From Oleiphilus messinensis (GTDB taxonomy: Bacteria > Pseudomonadota > Gammaproteobacteria > Pseudomonadales > Oleiphilaceae): a stretch of 64,000 nucleotides of DNA. Position 1 is the stretch's first letter. Every line of letters starts with the position of its first letter. Both the position numbers and the translations under genes were made by a program. The stretch covers positions 4,295,001 through 4,359,000 of the forward strand of contig NZ_CP021425.1 of the NCBI RefSeq assembly GCF_002162375.1, read 5' to 3'. Below, in pieces: positions 20,001-28,541 of this stretch. Under the pieces are notes generated by a model that saw only the letters and a program-made list of their open reading frames with translations, made no database searches and was not told the DNA's origin.

Positions 20001-20898
20001 CCGAAGATGGAAATTCGAGGTTGTCAAAGGCGGCTGAAACATTCTTCAGCACGAAACCCGGGCCAACAGGACAATTCTGAAAGTCGACTTCAGCCGCACT
20101 AAAGGTCGAAAACAGTCGAGAGAGCCGATTAATATCGGGCCCCAGGCTGTTTTCAATCACCCGAACGGCGGAAGTCATGGAAAGCCACTCTTCAAATGTG
20201 TCTTTTTCGACAACCTGAAGCTGAATCATGGAGTGCAGATCATCGGCTTCGTTCTCTCCTTCCACCGCACCGCCCTGCAACAATAACTTCACCCGGCTCA
20301 CAACACTTTGACACACTTTTTGCGATATCCAGTTTGTGCGTGCCTCAAGCATCTGAAGCCCGAGGTTGTAATCCGCTCTCAACCAACTGTCAGTCGCATC
20401 ATCGAAGGCGTAAAGCAATTTTTCGCTTGCAGATGTCAAAACCCGATTAAGCGCTACGGGCAACTGCTCTTTGAGTGTGACCTGATAATATTCCGATAAT
20501 TTATTGGCGTTCCCATTAGCGCCACGAGATTCTGCCGTTTGTGATACCTGTGGCTCCGGTGGCCAGCGGTAACGACAGAGTGAAGCCAGTTCTGCCAACT
20601 GCTGACCGGAAATCGCATAGAATCGGACGCCGATTCCACCGGCCCGCTGATGACGAACCTCTCCGCTAAACGTTATTTTAGCGACCCGGGCATCATGCTG
20701 ACTGATTAATACAACCCGGATCAGCGACCCAAATGTAACGCCATCTATGCCCGCAGGCACACCACTACCGCTACTCTTTAGATCCAATAGCACGCCACCG
20801 GGGGAAAAATCCCGAATACAACAGGAATGCACCTTTCCCTTTACTTCGATCTTCGCCTCATGATCAAAGGGCACTCGTTTGTAGATTCGTTTATCCAA
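17017..20898 (-). CDS. PilZ-DUF1631-GGDEF-EAL c-di-GMP protein
   Basis: A 1293-residue cytoplasmic protein. Order: PilZ domain (about 1-110; KRIYKRVPF and DFSPGGVLLDL supply the RxxxR and D/NxSxxG c-di-GMP contacts), a long DUF1631 helical region (about 130-850), GGDEF-like domain (about 880-1035) and EAL domain (about 1045-1290). The GGDEF site reads GGNEF (950-954), so cyclase activity is doubtful. The EAL loop reads E-I-L (1080-1082), but the metal and catalytic residues appear kept: INLSG, EVTETAAI, LDDFGTG, LKIDG, AEYVE, QGYG. It is thus a plausible phosphodiesterase or a c-di-GMP receptor with a regulatory GGDEF. It heads a two-gene operon with the exported TPR-like protein. Confidence 0.9.
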   Translation of the reverse strand: MDKRIYKRVPFDHEAKIEVKGKVHSCCIRDFSPGGVLLDLKSSGSGVPAGIDGVTFGSLIRVVLISQHDARVAKITFSGEVRHQRAGGIGVRFYAISGQQLAELASLCRYRWPPEPQVSQTAESRGANGNANKLSEYYQVTLKEQLPVALNRVLTSASEKLLYAFDDATDSWLRADYNLGLQMLEARTNWISQKVCQSVVSRVKLLLQGGAVEGENEADDLHSMIQLQVVEKDTFEEWLSMTSAVRVIENSLGPDINRLSRLFSTFSAAEVDFQNCPVGPGFVLKNVSAAFDNLEFPSSAQQLVFKTIGKGLLNDLRDLYAVLISGAERLGIQIVADTGEQTTSSTAEQLPAASPNPEGNPGRVESGALPLNQGSNAMPVPGSSAGIPGNLLDHLALLNTTLCNGGGLTSSGVQAQGDVVAGIGSEQLRSQFVPGMSAKCKETLLSMIDSIASQPDPQQGDSGSNAQALHELVGKQLNLDELGPSDQAEMLKGLGLMQVTDQLFQSFAAEERVVGPLKPWFEEIKCSMAKVIVNDPTFFSDSHHPARLFLNQLARLGAVKRTSNKSLERSLANFSERIQSQYHGSNDLFVSLLDDVNHLVERQEQAFSRNAERIARTYEGQQTLARARHYVAQCLAEILNGKPVPDSVLAFLEEGGWRNYLVVTLLREGQESTTFIEAVGVIGTLLRWFEQEESEHLEHDFEMELEAHTLIDTIDRELKATGQTGYKRWLNTILSQLMGETGITSTRIDQYKWRGEGEEEIEQLNRAVEVVKPKDRWERRAVSLKVGDWVLVSLPGEEPQRMRLAWSGTNFYRFVFVSNSGLQDIDVSLEDFAEGIREGRYQVLSEEEVPLVDQGLHKMVQTVYEDIAGTASCDPLTALLNRQEFERHLDRTVVAAIRHGVPVTVCYIDVDQFRLINNAYGHTAGDEILKQVARLVQNHCDSEVICSRIGGNEFGLIFRDSEKSQVHVRLERLRKALADATFTWLEHTFQITASIGYAQINPGTDSVDSLMRKVYLACESAKEHGRNRVVEYALHDKDQLRQDEMMAWVKKIDLQLDELLLLRCQEIRPLNGSTSASHFEILLAVYDDERKLLPPINLIEAAEHFGRMTRIDQWVVSNVFKWMEANPETLASLEGLSINLSGASLGDDQFLDFVLAALETVSFDKGKICFEVTETAAITSLNEAVEFIVTLKNEGCKFALDDFGTGLSSYAYIQRLPVDYLKIDGVFIKNITNNKKDEALVRSINDLAHVMGMKTTAEYVENEQIIHLLKEIGVDKAQGYGVHKPVLLADLCA

Positions 20899-21038
20899 GC
20901 CAGATTACCTACCCTGTATACAATATGAAGTATCTTGCAAGCCGCAATACGCTGCTTCAGCCAAAACGGTGATCTCTATAAGCAGCCTGCTTTAAGTTTA
21001 GACCGATTTACCACCCGGTAAATTTAAAACCGGAAATA

Positions 21039-22259
21039 ATGTGCGCCACTTCAAGCCGTGCTAAAGTATCCCGAAAACCTCATATGGACAGTATGGAGCA
21101 TGATACCCGGATGATCTCAAGGCATGACTCGTCAGACTCGGAAAATATAAAAAAGCAATACATTGAAGCAACCCTGGAAAGCGGCTACCCCATTTATACC
21201 ACCGGCCAGGTGGGTGTCGACCAGAGTGACTACACCAATATGTTGATTACCATTTTGAGAAAGCGTAATCAATCGTTGAACTTTATCTGGCCGGCATTGT
21301 TGCTCATGGCCATGGTATTGGCTTTCACGACGATCTATTTCTACCAGGAAGTCAAACTGAAAGAATTGGAAAACCTGCAACAACAAAAAGCCGTTTCGGC
21401 TGCGGAAGCGAAAATAACGCAAAAACAAACAGAATTGGATCTGTTAACTGAACGCCAACAAAGCACAACAGAGGAATTTAACACTCTGCAACGACAATTA
21501 CTCGCTCTGGCCGAGGCTAACCTGGAGCAAACCAAAGGTGATACCGGCGCAAAAGCTCAACTCAGTGGCTTTGAACTGGTCAGTGCGCTACAGGGGCGCT
21601 TACAACAGGCAGAAGAGCAAGCCAGCTTGCTGGCGGGCGAAAATACCATCCTGCAGAAACAGATAGAGCAAGCCAAACAGGATCATAGCAATACATTGGA
21701 AGCATACAATGCGCTTCAAAACAGAGTTAAAGAGAAAACGGACGAGCTCGCTTCAACCATGGAGGTCATCGACACCCTGAATAGCGAACGAGAAACCAAA
21801 CTGAATGAAACGCTCAAGCAACTATCCATGTTCAAACAGGAAAACATTAAACTGCAAAAAGAGGTCAACAAACGCAAAGCCGCATTCGATGCCCTGGCCA
21901 AACGCTATCGAGATACCCAAGGCCTGTATGATGTGGCAAGAAAGAAAGTAAATGAGTTGTCGGCAGAACATAAAGCGAATGACAATACAGTATCACAATT
22001 GCAGAAAAATCTGACAGCAACACAAAAGCAACTTACCGAGATCCAGCAAAGCTACGATCAACTTTCGAGTGAATACCAGACCTTCAAAGCCAATCTGATC
22101 GGTGCCACTCAACCGATAAAAGCCAGAACGCAACCATCCACAACACCAGCATCGCCGGTTACGAAGCCCGCACCAGTGCCTCAGACACCAACATCATCAA
22201 CACAGCAAACAGAGGGGTCGGCACAAAATCTCAAGTTTCCGGAAGCAACCCTGGAATAG
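21039..22259 (+). CDS. Single-pass membrane coiled-coil protein
   Basis: A 406-residue protein with a charged N-terminus, one membrane helix (about residues 82-102, FIWPALLLMAMVLAFTTIYF) and a long coiled coil (about 104-350) rich in Gln, Glu and Lys. The last 40 residues are a Pro/Thr-rich linker ending in FPEATLE. The hexapeptide IEATLE also occurs near residue 42, encoded by the same 15 bases. Orientation is probably N-in, with the coiled coil in the periplasm. The start is uncertain: ATG at 21039 has GGAAA close upstream, and ATG at 21084 is an alternative without a site. It diverges from the PilZ-DUF1631 gene. I recognise no named family. Confidence 0.7.
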   Translation: MCATSSRAKVSRKPHMDSMEHDTRMISRHDSSDSENIKKQYIEATLESGYPIYTTGQVGVDQSDYTNMLITILRKRNQSLNFIWPALLLMAMVLAFTTIYFYQEVKLKELENLQQQKAVSAAEAKITQKQTELDLLTERQQSTTEEFNTLQRQLLALAEANLEQTKGDTGAKAQLSGFELVSALQGRLQQAEEQASLLAGENTILQKQIEQAKQDHSNTLEAYNALQNRVKEKTDELASTMEVIDTLNSERETKLNETLKQLSMFKQENIKLQKEVNKRKAAFDALAKRYRDTQGLYDVARKKVNELSAEHKANDNTVSQLQKNLTATQKQLTEIQQSYDQLSSEYQTFKANLIGATQPIKARTQPSTTPASPVTKPAPVPQTPTSSTQQTEGSAQNLKFPEATLE

Positions 22260-22441
22260 GCTATAGTTATAGATCAGGGGGATTTATTGACGTTCGAACA
22301 GGGATGATCAACAATACTTCCGGTTTCACATGAGGCCGGGCAGCCAATAAGTGCCGCGCCCGGTCGATGTTTTAGACTCAATAGAATCAATTAAATAAAA
22401 CAAATCCCTTCAACAACTTTATACAACAGACTACTTAAACC

Positions 22442-22987
22442 ATGACTTTTTCTTTTTTATCGATATTTTCCGCTCCCGGTAATCCGCCAGCATCAACCCG
22501 TAAAGTAAGTCCGGGAAATTGGCTTAAATTGGCCGTGTTGCCCGCACTCACTCTGATGAGCGCATGCTCGGACAACGAGGTTGGCGATGTAAGTCTGGGC
22601 ATGTTCACAACCAAAGATATCAAGATCGAGAAGTTGACAGACCCTGTGGTAACAGGTGTTACCTGCCATATCAGCCACGTTGAAGCCGATCTGGATTTCT
22701 CAGATCCATCAGACATGAGCATTGCCTGCCGTCAAACTGGCGAAATAACCCAGGCAATGCTGACTCAGATAGACAAATCCAAAAGTGGTGAGGTTGTCTT
22801 CAATTCATCCAAAAGTATTCTTTTCAAATCACTCAAAATCAGACGGATCTGGGATCCGGCCAATCAAACACTGATTTACTTGAGCTACTCCACTAAAGAA
22901 GTTGAAGGCAGCCACAAACACTCAATGTCGACCGTTCCCCTTTGGAACACTCCCGCCTGGAGTCAGCTACCGGCCAAGCAAGACTAA
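22442..22987 (+). CDS. creA: CreA family protein, probable lipoprotein
   Basis: A 181-residue envelope protein of the CreA family. The diagnostic stretches are VGDVSLGMFTTKDIKIEK, DPVVTGVTCHISHVE and SDMSIACRQTGEI, matching CreA around its two conserved cysteines, which probably form a disulfide. The N-terminus has a hydrophobic segment ending L-M-S-A-C near residue 42, so it is likely a lipoprotein, unlike the cleaved E. coli form. The start is weak: no ribosome binding site precedes 22442. CreA has no established biochemical activity. It precedes a TPR lipoprotein by 30 bases and may be cotranscribed with it. Confidence 0.87.
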   Translation: MTFSFLSIFSAPGNPPASTRKVSPGNWLKLAVLPALTLMSACSDNEVGDVSLGMFTTKDIKIEKLTDPVVTGVTCHISHVEADLDFSDPSDMSIACRQTGEITQAMLTQIDKSKSGEVVFNSSKSILFKSLKIRRIWDPANQTLIYLSYSTKEVEGSHKHSMSTVPLWNTPAWSQLPAKQD

Positions 22988-23017
22988 GACCGGCTCACAC
23001 AGGACTACACCAGAAAA

Positions 23018-24022
23018 ATGAACCAGTGGATCCCGTTAACCCGTTCGCAAGCCTGGCGCTATTCAAAAGGATCACAACGTTACCGGAGCGACAAACAACT
23101 CCGCTCTGAACTGGTTTCACTGGTATTCGGGATTCCGACTTTTCTTGTCCTGGCCACCTTAAGTGCGTGTACAGGATTGACAAATCAACCTCAGCTGCTC
23201 GAAACAGAAGCATTCATTACACTGCTCTCGGAGCAGCATGAGGCATCTGATGTCAATCATTTCAAACAGGTCTATAACGAGTTAACCGCACAACAGGCAC
23301 TGTTAGGCACAGAACAATTTCAGGAAATTTATCGAGAGCAATTGAGTTTGCTGAACATAATTGCTGCGGATAACATCATTGATACTGATGAAAGTTCTCA
23401 GTGGCTACGCGAAACCAGCAGTGCTTTGTCGATTTACCAAAGTATGCGCTATGGCAATCGTGCAGCACTGGACAAGATCGCAACCCGTTATTTGAAAGGC
23501 CAGCCGGATTCGGCATTTCGTGAAATTCATACTTACCTGCAGCTCTATCCGAATGACGATTGGGCATGGTCGATTAAAGGACGAATATGCCAGGATCTAA
23601 AAGATCGAGTCTGTGCTCACAATGCATTTCAACATGCCCTGTCGCTCAATAAAGAAAACTATTTCGCCCACACGGGGCTGGGTTCAATCTATCAATTTGA
23701 TGGTCACTTGAATCGTGCCAAACAAAGTTTTTTGCAGGCATTGACGATCCTGCCTTCCCATGCGCCCGCACACTCGGGCCTATCAAACGTATTGCTTTAC
23801 AAAGGAGAGCTTGAAAGCGCACTGCACTACGCCTATCAGGCCCATCAGCTCGACAGTCAAAATGCCACCTATGCCGCCAATCTGGCCCTCGTTTATCATT
23901 ACACTCTCCACCCAACGGAGCGGGACTATTTCGCTCGCCTCGCCGAGAAACTGGGTTACCGGAATATGGAAGATCTGGAAAATATTTTCATCGGTAAAAC
24001 CAGCCTGCTGGACTTTCTGTGA
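23018..24022 (+). CDS. TPR-repeat lipoprotein
   Basis: A 334-residue predicted lipoprotein: a hydrophobic stretch (PTFLVLATLSACTGL) ends in a lipobox L-S-A-C near residue 51. The mature part has helical-pair TPR units; the clearest are at about 170-300, for example DWAWSIKGRICQDLKDRVCA, YFAHTGLGSIYQFDGHLNRA and APAHSGLSNVLLYKGELESA. TPR proteins of this layout scaffold pilus or envelope machines. It follows creA closely on the same strand and is followed by a 400-base gap. The N-terminal 30 residues before the hydrophobic stretch are unusually long, so the true start may be further in, but no better ATG is present. Confidence 0.8.
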   Translation: MNQWIPLTRSQAWRYSKGSQRYRSDKQLRSELVSLVFGIPTFLVLATLSACTGLTNQPQLLETEAFITLLSEQHEASDVNHFKQVYNELTAQQALLGTEQFQEIYREQLSLLNIIAADNIIDTDESSQWLRETSSALSIYQSMRYGNRAALDKIATRYLKGQPDSAFREIHTYLQLYPNDDWAWSIKGRICQDLKDRVCAHNAFQHALSLNKENYFAHTGLGSIYQFDGHLNRAKQSFLQALTILPSHAPAHSGLSNVLLYKGELESALHYAYQAHQLDSQNATYAANLALVYHYTLHPTERDYFARLAEKLGYRNMEDLENIFIGKTSLLDFL

Positions 24023-24430
24023 CATACACCTGCAAAGGCATAGACCGGCAAAGACATCGACTTATACAGACATAAATTTTGCAGGGATCGTATCAGGGCA
24101 GTATATGGGCTCCCGTTTGTTGTCAAAGAGAACTCGATTCCCCGGAAGATTGTTTCAATAGTGTCGATTTTTTTTACATTAACAAACCCAGACCGAAACT
24201 ATCATATTGTTATTTATAGACCTTTTATATTCGGCACGCTTCGTGCTTTACCTAACCAAGGACTCCAATCACTTATCACAGTCTTTGACATTTTAATGAC
24301 GACATAGTCACTCTATCAGCTATAGTTGAAGAGATGCGGGAAATGTTTACTGTTAGATGGTTTTTACCAAGGATGTACGCGATGATAAAAAATCCAGATT
24401 GAGAAAATTCTACAGAAACTGGGACCCCAA
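24023..24430. other. Intergenic stretch before the Pro/Thr-rich protein
   Basis: About 400 bases, AT-rich in the middle. A short GCACG-CTTC-GTGC hairpin lies near 24235. A 22-codon frame starting at 24334 has no ribosome binding site and is not called. I see no other feature. Confidence 0.5.
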
Positions 24431-25189
24431 ATGAATCTCAACTCAAATAACAGTCACACATTGACCAAGCCACATTACAGCGATTGCAATCAGGTAATCC
24501 AGTTTCTCATGATTGCACTATTTTGCTTGAGCGCCACTGTTTCCTGGGCAACAGAGATTTCTACCGAGGCGAGCACCCCGAAACCAGATACAGAGAAAAC
24601 AACCGAGGAAAAAAGCTCGGAAACCCCGACAGAGTCCAAGCATCCGTTACTGTCACTGGCCGAGCTGGAACGCCTGTTGGGCACCGCATCAAAAAAACCG
24701 CCCAAGAACGAAACGACACCTTCCCCCGAGAATGCACAGACACCAGACATTGAACCCAACCTGACCAGTACAATAATTGATGGGCCAGTTGATGTGATCA
24801 GTTTGACGGATTACCAGTCCCTGGACAGCATTCGCCTGGAATGGATGGATTTGAAAGAAGACATTCAAGGCATCAAAGCCGACGTGGAAATGACCATTGA
24901 AAGCCAGGTTGGGGATATTCAGGGCGCGATTAAACTCGACCATTTTTTCAGATCGCCCGCATCTGCCACGCCCCCTACCCATGACTATCGATACGAACAC
25001 CAAAGCCATTCCGGCCAGAGTGGCGATCAGTACTACGAAGATCAACGCTCAGTTCCCGCAATCTTCATCTGGTACCGTAAAATACTGCGGTTCAAAGATA
25101 ACTCCCCGATACTCTTCTACAGCCTGATCTTTTTTGTCCTGTTTGTGATCATCATCGTTACCGCGATTTCCGGCCTCAGGAAAACCTGA
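24431..25189 (+). CDS. Exported, C-terminally anchored protein of unknown function
   Basis: A 252-residue protein with an N-terminal signal or anchor (about residues 20-40, VIQFLMIALFCLSATVSWA), a low-complexity Thr/Glu/Lys/Pro linker (about 42-100), a central amphipathic stretch (about 115-170) and a C-terminal membrane helix (about 226-248) ending in GLRKT. This would leave most of the chain in the periplasm, tethered at the inner membrane. I recognise no family. It precedes the response regulator gene by 144 bases on the same strand, so it could belong to the same regulon, but that is inference. Confidence 0.65.
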   Translation: MNLNSNNSHTLTKPHYSDCNQVIQFLMIALFCLSATVSWATEISTEASTPKPDTEKTTEEKSSETPTESKHPLLSLAELERLLGTASKKPPKNETTPSPENAQTPDIEPNLTSTIIDGPVDVISLTDYQSLDSIRLEWMDLKEDIQGIKADVEMTIESQVGDIQGAIKLDHFFRSPASATPPTHDYRYEHQSHSGQSGDQYYEDQRSVPAIFIWYRKILRFKDNSPILFYSLIFFVLFVIIIVTAISGLRKT

Positions 25190-25333
25190 GTTCGCTAGGG
25201 TCTGTTGACGTTTCACTTTTTCTTTCCCTATTTCCGGAACTTTAAACGCTCACATCGGTCAATCCTAGGATGAACAAGGAGACGCTGAACGGGGCAGCAT
25301 GCTTGCTCTTGTCAGCATCGTGAGGAGTTTCGG

Positions 25334-26035
25334 ATGATAAAAAACAGAATTCTCGTGGTCGAAGACGACCAGGACATCAATAACCTGCTAAAAATCAACC
25401 TCGGTGATCTCAATTACGACGTTGACACCTGCACACACGGCGAGCATGGCTTGCAAAAAGCCCTGTCGGGGCAGTACCACCTTCTGGTTCTGGATGTCAT
25501 GCTACCGGAAATTGATGGTTTGGAAATTTGCCGCAGGATTCGCCAGGCCGGACAACTCACCCCGATTCTGATGCTGACCGCAAAAGACTCTGAAGCCGAC
25601 CGGGTGGTGGGCCTGGAAATGGGGGCAGATGATTACCTGGTCAAACCGTTTAGCATTCGCGAGTTGCAAGCGAGAGTTAAAGCACTGCTCCGCAGAGTCG
25701 ATATGATGAGCGCAGCTCCGCCACCGCAAAACGACGTCATTTCAGTGGGCGAACTGTCACTGGATATCAACAAACGTCAGGTTATCCTGCAAGGACGGCA
25801 GCTGGACCTCACATCGACCGAATTCGACCTCCTGTCTCATCTGGCGAAGAATCCAGGTCGGGTATTTAGTCGGGCTCAGCTACTCGACCAGGTTTGGGGA
25901 TACAAACACAGTGGCTACGAGCACACAGTCAATTCTCATATCAACCGACTGCGCAACAAGTTGGAGAAAAACCCGGCGAATCCGGACTATGTTCTGACTG
26001 TATGGGGTGTCGGTTACAAACTTGCTGAAGTTTAA
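25334..26035 (+). CDS. OmpR-family response regulator
   Basis: A 233-residue DNA-binding response regulator. The receiver domain (about 1-120) has the acidic pair VVEDDQD, the phospho-acceptor Asp54 in VLDVMLPEIDG, the switch Thr in MLTAKDS and the conserved Lys in YLVKPFS. The winged-helix effector domain (about 135-230) shows LDLTSTEFDLLSHLAKNPGR and GYEHTVNSHINRLRNKLE. It sits 17 bases ahead of a sensor kinase gene, forming a standard two-component operon. The target genes are not evident from sequence. ATG start with a GAGG-type site (gtgaggagttt) upstream. Confidence 0.95.
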   Translation: MIKNRILVVEDDQDINNLLKINLGDLNYDVDTCTHGEHGLQKALSGQYHLLVLDVMLPEIDGLEICRRIRQAGQLTPILMLTAKDSEADRVVGLEMGADDYLVKPFSIRELQARVKALLRRVDMMSAAPPPQNDVISVGELSLDINKRQVILQGRQLDLTSTEFDLLSHLAKNPGRVFSRAQLLDQVWGYKHSGYEHTVNSHINRLRNKLEKNPANPDYVLTVWGVGYKLAEV

Positions 26036-26052
26036 TTAATTAAAAAATCTAG

Positions 26053-27540
26053 ATGGATATTCAAACACGCTTTTTACATTCGTTTTATACCAAAATGGCA
26101 TTGGCCGTGCTCGTAAGCTTTATGATTGTTGGCTTACTGCTCATATCCTGGGCCCAGCAACTGACTCGATCATATCAAAAGGAAGTACAGCAAAAGTTAC
26201 ATCTGGAATTAGCGGACCATCTCGTGCACGACAAAACGCTCCTACAAAATGGAGAATTGAATGAAGAGGCGCTATCCAATGCTTTTCACACAATGATGAT
26301 TTTGGGGCCGAGTTTTGAATTCTATGTGCTGGATCCGGAGGGACGGGTAATAACTTACTCAGCGGACCCCAACAAAATAAAACGCATGATGGTCAACCTC
26401 GAGCCTGTCACCCAGTTTCTTTCAGGGACACATCGTTTACCCATCCTGGGGGATGATCCAAGATCCATTAACCGACAAAAAATATTTTCGGTTGCGGAAA
26501 TAAAGCATGAGGAAACAACCGCCGGGTATTTGTACATTATCATCGGTGGTGAAATCTATGACAGCGTTGTCGATCTGCTGCAAAACAGCCATATCATTAA
26601 ACTGGGATTTAGTGGCTTGTTAATTTCACTACTCTTCAGTCTGATTATCGTCCTGTGGCTCTTTGCCTTGCTCACGCGCCCTCTGAGGCGACTGGCAGAT
26701 GATATGCAACGATTCCGTAACAACGGATTTGAAAATGCAGCCATCGATATCTCTGACTGGGATGGTAATAGTCCGGATGAAATCCATCGCCTTGGCGCTA
26801 CCTTCAAAACCATGGCCGAAACACTGAAAGACCAGTATGAACAGGTCAAATCGATTGATGAACTGCGCCGTGAACTCATATCCTACGTGTCTCACGACTT
26901 ACGCACCCCACTCGCCTCCTTGCAGGGTTATCTGGAAACCTGGCAGCTGAAACACCATCAACTACCTGAGGCCGAATCTGAGGCGCTCATCGAGGTGGCG
27001 ATGAATAATGCACAACAGATGAGCCGCCTGGTGAAACAGCTTTTCGAGCTCGCCCATCTCGATAGTGCTACCGCAACGCTCAATCTGGAACCCATTTGTA
27101 TTCCGGAATTAGTCCAGGACGTATTACAGAACCTGAAAATTGAGGCCGATGAAAAACAAGTCGCTCTGGATATCAACCCTAAAGATCCTACTCTGATTGT
27201 TCTCGCTGATATCGAAAAAATAGAACGGGTTTTCGTCAATTTGATCGAAAATGCCATTCGCCACTGCGAGCCGGGGAGCACTGTATCCGTGACTCTTGCT
27301 CGGGATGAAAAAATCACGATCTCCGTGGTTGATGATGGTTGCGGGATACCGGAAGCCGACTTACCTTTTATCTTCGATGCCCATTACCGTGCCTCAAACA
27401 GTTGCTATCAAAACCGTCCACACGGAGGCTTGGGTCTCGCGATTACCCGGCGTATTCTACAACTGCACCACTCCGACATAAATGTTACAAGTACTTTGGG
27501 CAAGGGCACGGAATTTAGTTTTCAGTTATCACAGGCATGA
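26053..27540 (+). CDS. Sensor histidine kinase, EnvZ/RstB-like layout
   Basis: A 495-residue inner-membrane kinase, partner of the preceding regulator. It has two membrane helices (about 13-35 and 180-203) flanking a periplasmic sensor of about 140 residues that contains a PAS-like segment (FEFYVLDPEGRVITYS), then HAMP (about 205-262), HisKA with ELISYVSHDLRTPLASLQGY (phospho-acceptor His281) and a HATPase domain with LIENAIRH, VDDGCGI and GGLGLAI. The ribosome binding site is poor, which fits translational coupling to the upstream gene. The signal sensed is unknown. Confidence 0.94.
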   Translation: MDIQTRFLHSFYTKMALAVLVSFMIVGLLLISWAQQLTRSYQKEVQQKLHLELADHLVHDKTLLQNGELNEEALSNAFHTMMILGPSFEFYVLDPEGRVITYSADPNKIKRMMVNLEPVTQFLSGTHRLPILGDDPRSINRQKIFSVAEIKHEETTAGYLYIIIGGEIYDSVVDLLQNSHIIKLGFSGLLISLLFSLIIVLWLFALLTRPLRRLADDMQRFRNNGFENAAIDISDWDGNSPDEIHRLGATFKTMAETLKDQYEQVKSIDELRRELISYVSHDLRTPLASLQGYLETWQLKHHQLPEAESEALIEVAMNNAQQMSRLVKQLFELAHLDSATATLNLEPICIPELVQDVLQNLKIEADEKQVALDINPKDPTLIVLADIEKIERVFVNLIENAIRHCEPGSTVSVTLARDEKITISVVDDGCGIPEADLPFIFDAHYRASNSCYQNRPHGGLGLAITRRILQLHHSDINVTSTLGKGTEFSFQLSQA

Positions 27541-27664
27541 GTCAGGGCTGGATAATTATCGGATTTTAAGCATAATGCTTCAGCTCGGGAAGAATCTCAT
27601 TTATGCTCGATTCAATTCGATCAGATCCATTCGATACTCACATTAAACCGGTAAGGAACAGAAA

Positions 27665-28231
27665 ATGCCAAAGGCCAATGAGCTCAAACGAGGCATGGTT
27701 GTCGATATTGACGGTGTCCCCTACATCGTCAAGAACGTAGAAGTGAAAAGCCCCTCATCCCGAGGCGCGGCGACATTATACAAAATCCGATTTAACAACC
27801 TGCAAACAAAACAGAAAAGAGATGAATCACTCAAAGGTGAGGATTTTTTCAAAGAAGCAGATTGCGCCAGAGTTTCCGTTCAATACTCTTATCTCGATGG
27901 TGACACGTTCTACTTCATGAATCAGGAAGACTATTCCCAGTATGGTCTCAATCGGGATGATATTGGTGATGACGTTGCATTTCTGGTTGATGGTCTGGAA
28001 GGTATTACGGCACTATTGCTGGATGGCAACCTGATTGGCATCGAATTACCGGCTTCAGTGGTGATGACCGTTGTCGACACGGCACCCGGCATAAAGGGGG
28101 CTTCTGCCTCAGCCCGAACCAAACCCGCAACATTAACAACCGGTTTTGAAGTTCAGGTACCTGAATACCTGGAACCGGGGGAAGAAATCCGGATTAATAC
28201 CTCGACCCGAAAGTTTATGTCTCGCGCTTAA
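27665..28231 (+). CDS. yeiP: Elongation factor P-like protein EfpL (YeiP)
   Basis: A 188-residue paralogue of elongation factor P that relieves ribosomes stalled on proline-rich and related motifs. The three-barrel architecture is complete: MPKANELKRGMVVDIDG at the N-terminus, the loop SPSSRGAATLYK with Arg33 at the tip that reaches the peptidyl-transferase centre, and the C-terminal TAPGIKGASASARTKPAT and YLEPGEEIRINT. In place of the lysine of EF-P the tip has arginine, which marks the EfpL group and needs no modification enzyme. The gene is monocistronic. Clear family match by length and motif order. Confidence 0.96.
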   Translation: MPKANELKRGMVVDIDGVPYIVKNVEVKSPSSRGAATLYKIRFNNLQTKQKRDESLKGEDFFKEADCARVSVQYSYLDGDTFYFMNQEDYSQYGLNRDDIGDDVAFLVDGLEGITALLLDGNLIGIELPASVVMTVVDTAPGIKGASASARTKPATLTTGFEVQVPEYLEPGEEIRINTSTRKFMSRA

Positions 28232-28541
28232 AACCACGGGTTTACAAGCATACAAATGCAACATGATCGGCTCTGAGTTCACGTGTGAAATTATCCTTGA
28301 TACGTCCTATGGGCTCAGAGCAACCATGATGCTAACGAAATATCTGAGTTGCCGCGACCGCCTACCCCAAAAAAGCCCCCACTTGGCTTTAACCCGGGTA
28401 ATTTCTCTCTGATTTCGGGGCCCGAGCGCTATTTTTTAGTTTTATCCCTCAAAAATATAAATTTTTTCCTCATTTTTCAAACCATGCATTAGAATAAAGA
28501 GGAAGCCCTCGATTTGGATTAATGAGCTCACAGGATCGAAA
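28232..28541. other. Intergenic stretch after yeiP
   Basis: About 310 bases. A hairpin AAAGCC (28372-28377) and GGCTTT (28385-28390) has T run only on the minus strand side, so its direction as a terminator is unclear. An AT-rich block at 28430-28495 precedes the sigma factor gene and probably holds its promoter. No gene was found. Confidence 0.5.

Noticed and set aside
24334-24402. 22-codon frame before the Pro/Thr-rich protein
   Set aside because: No Shine-Dalgarno sequence and no other support.
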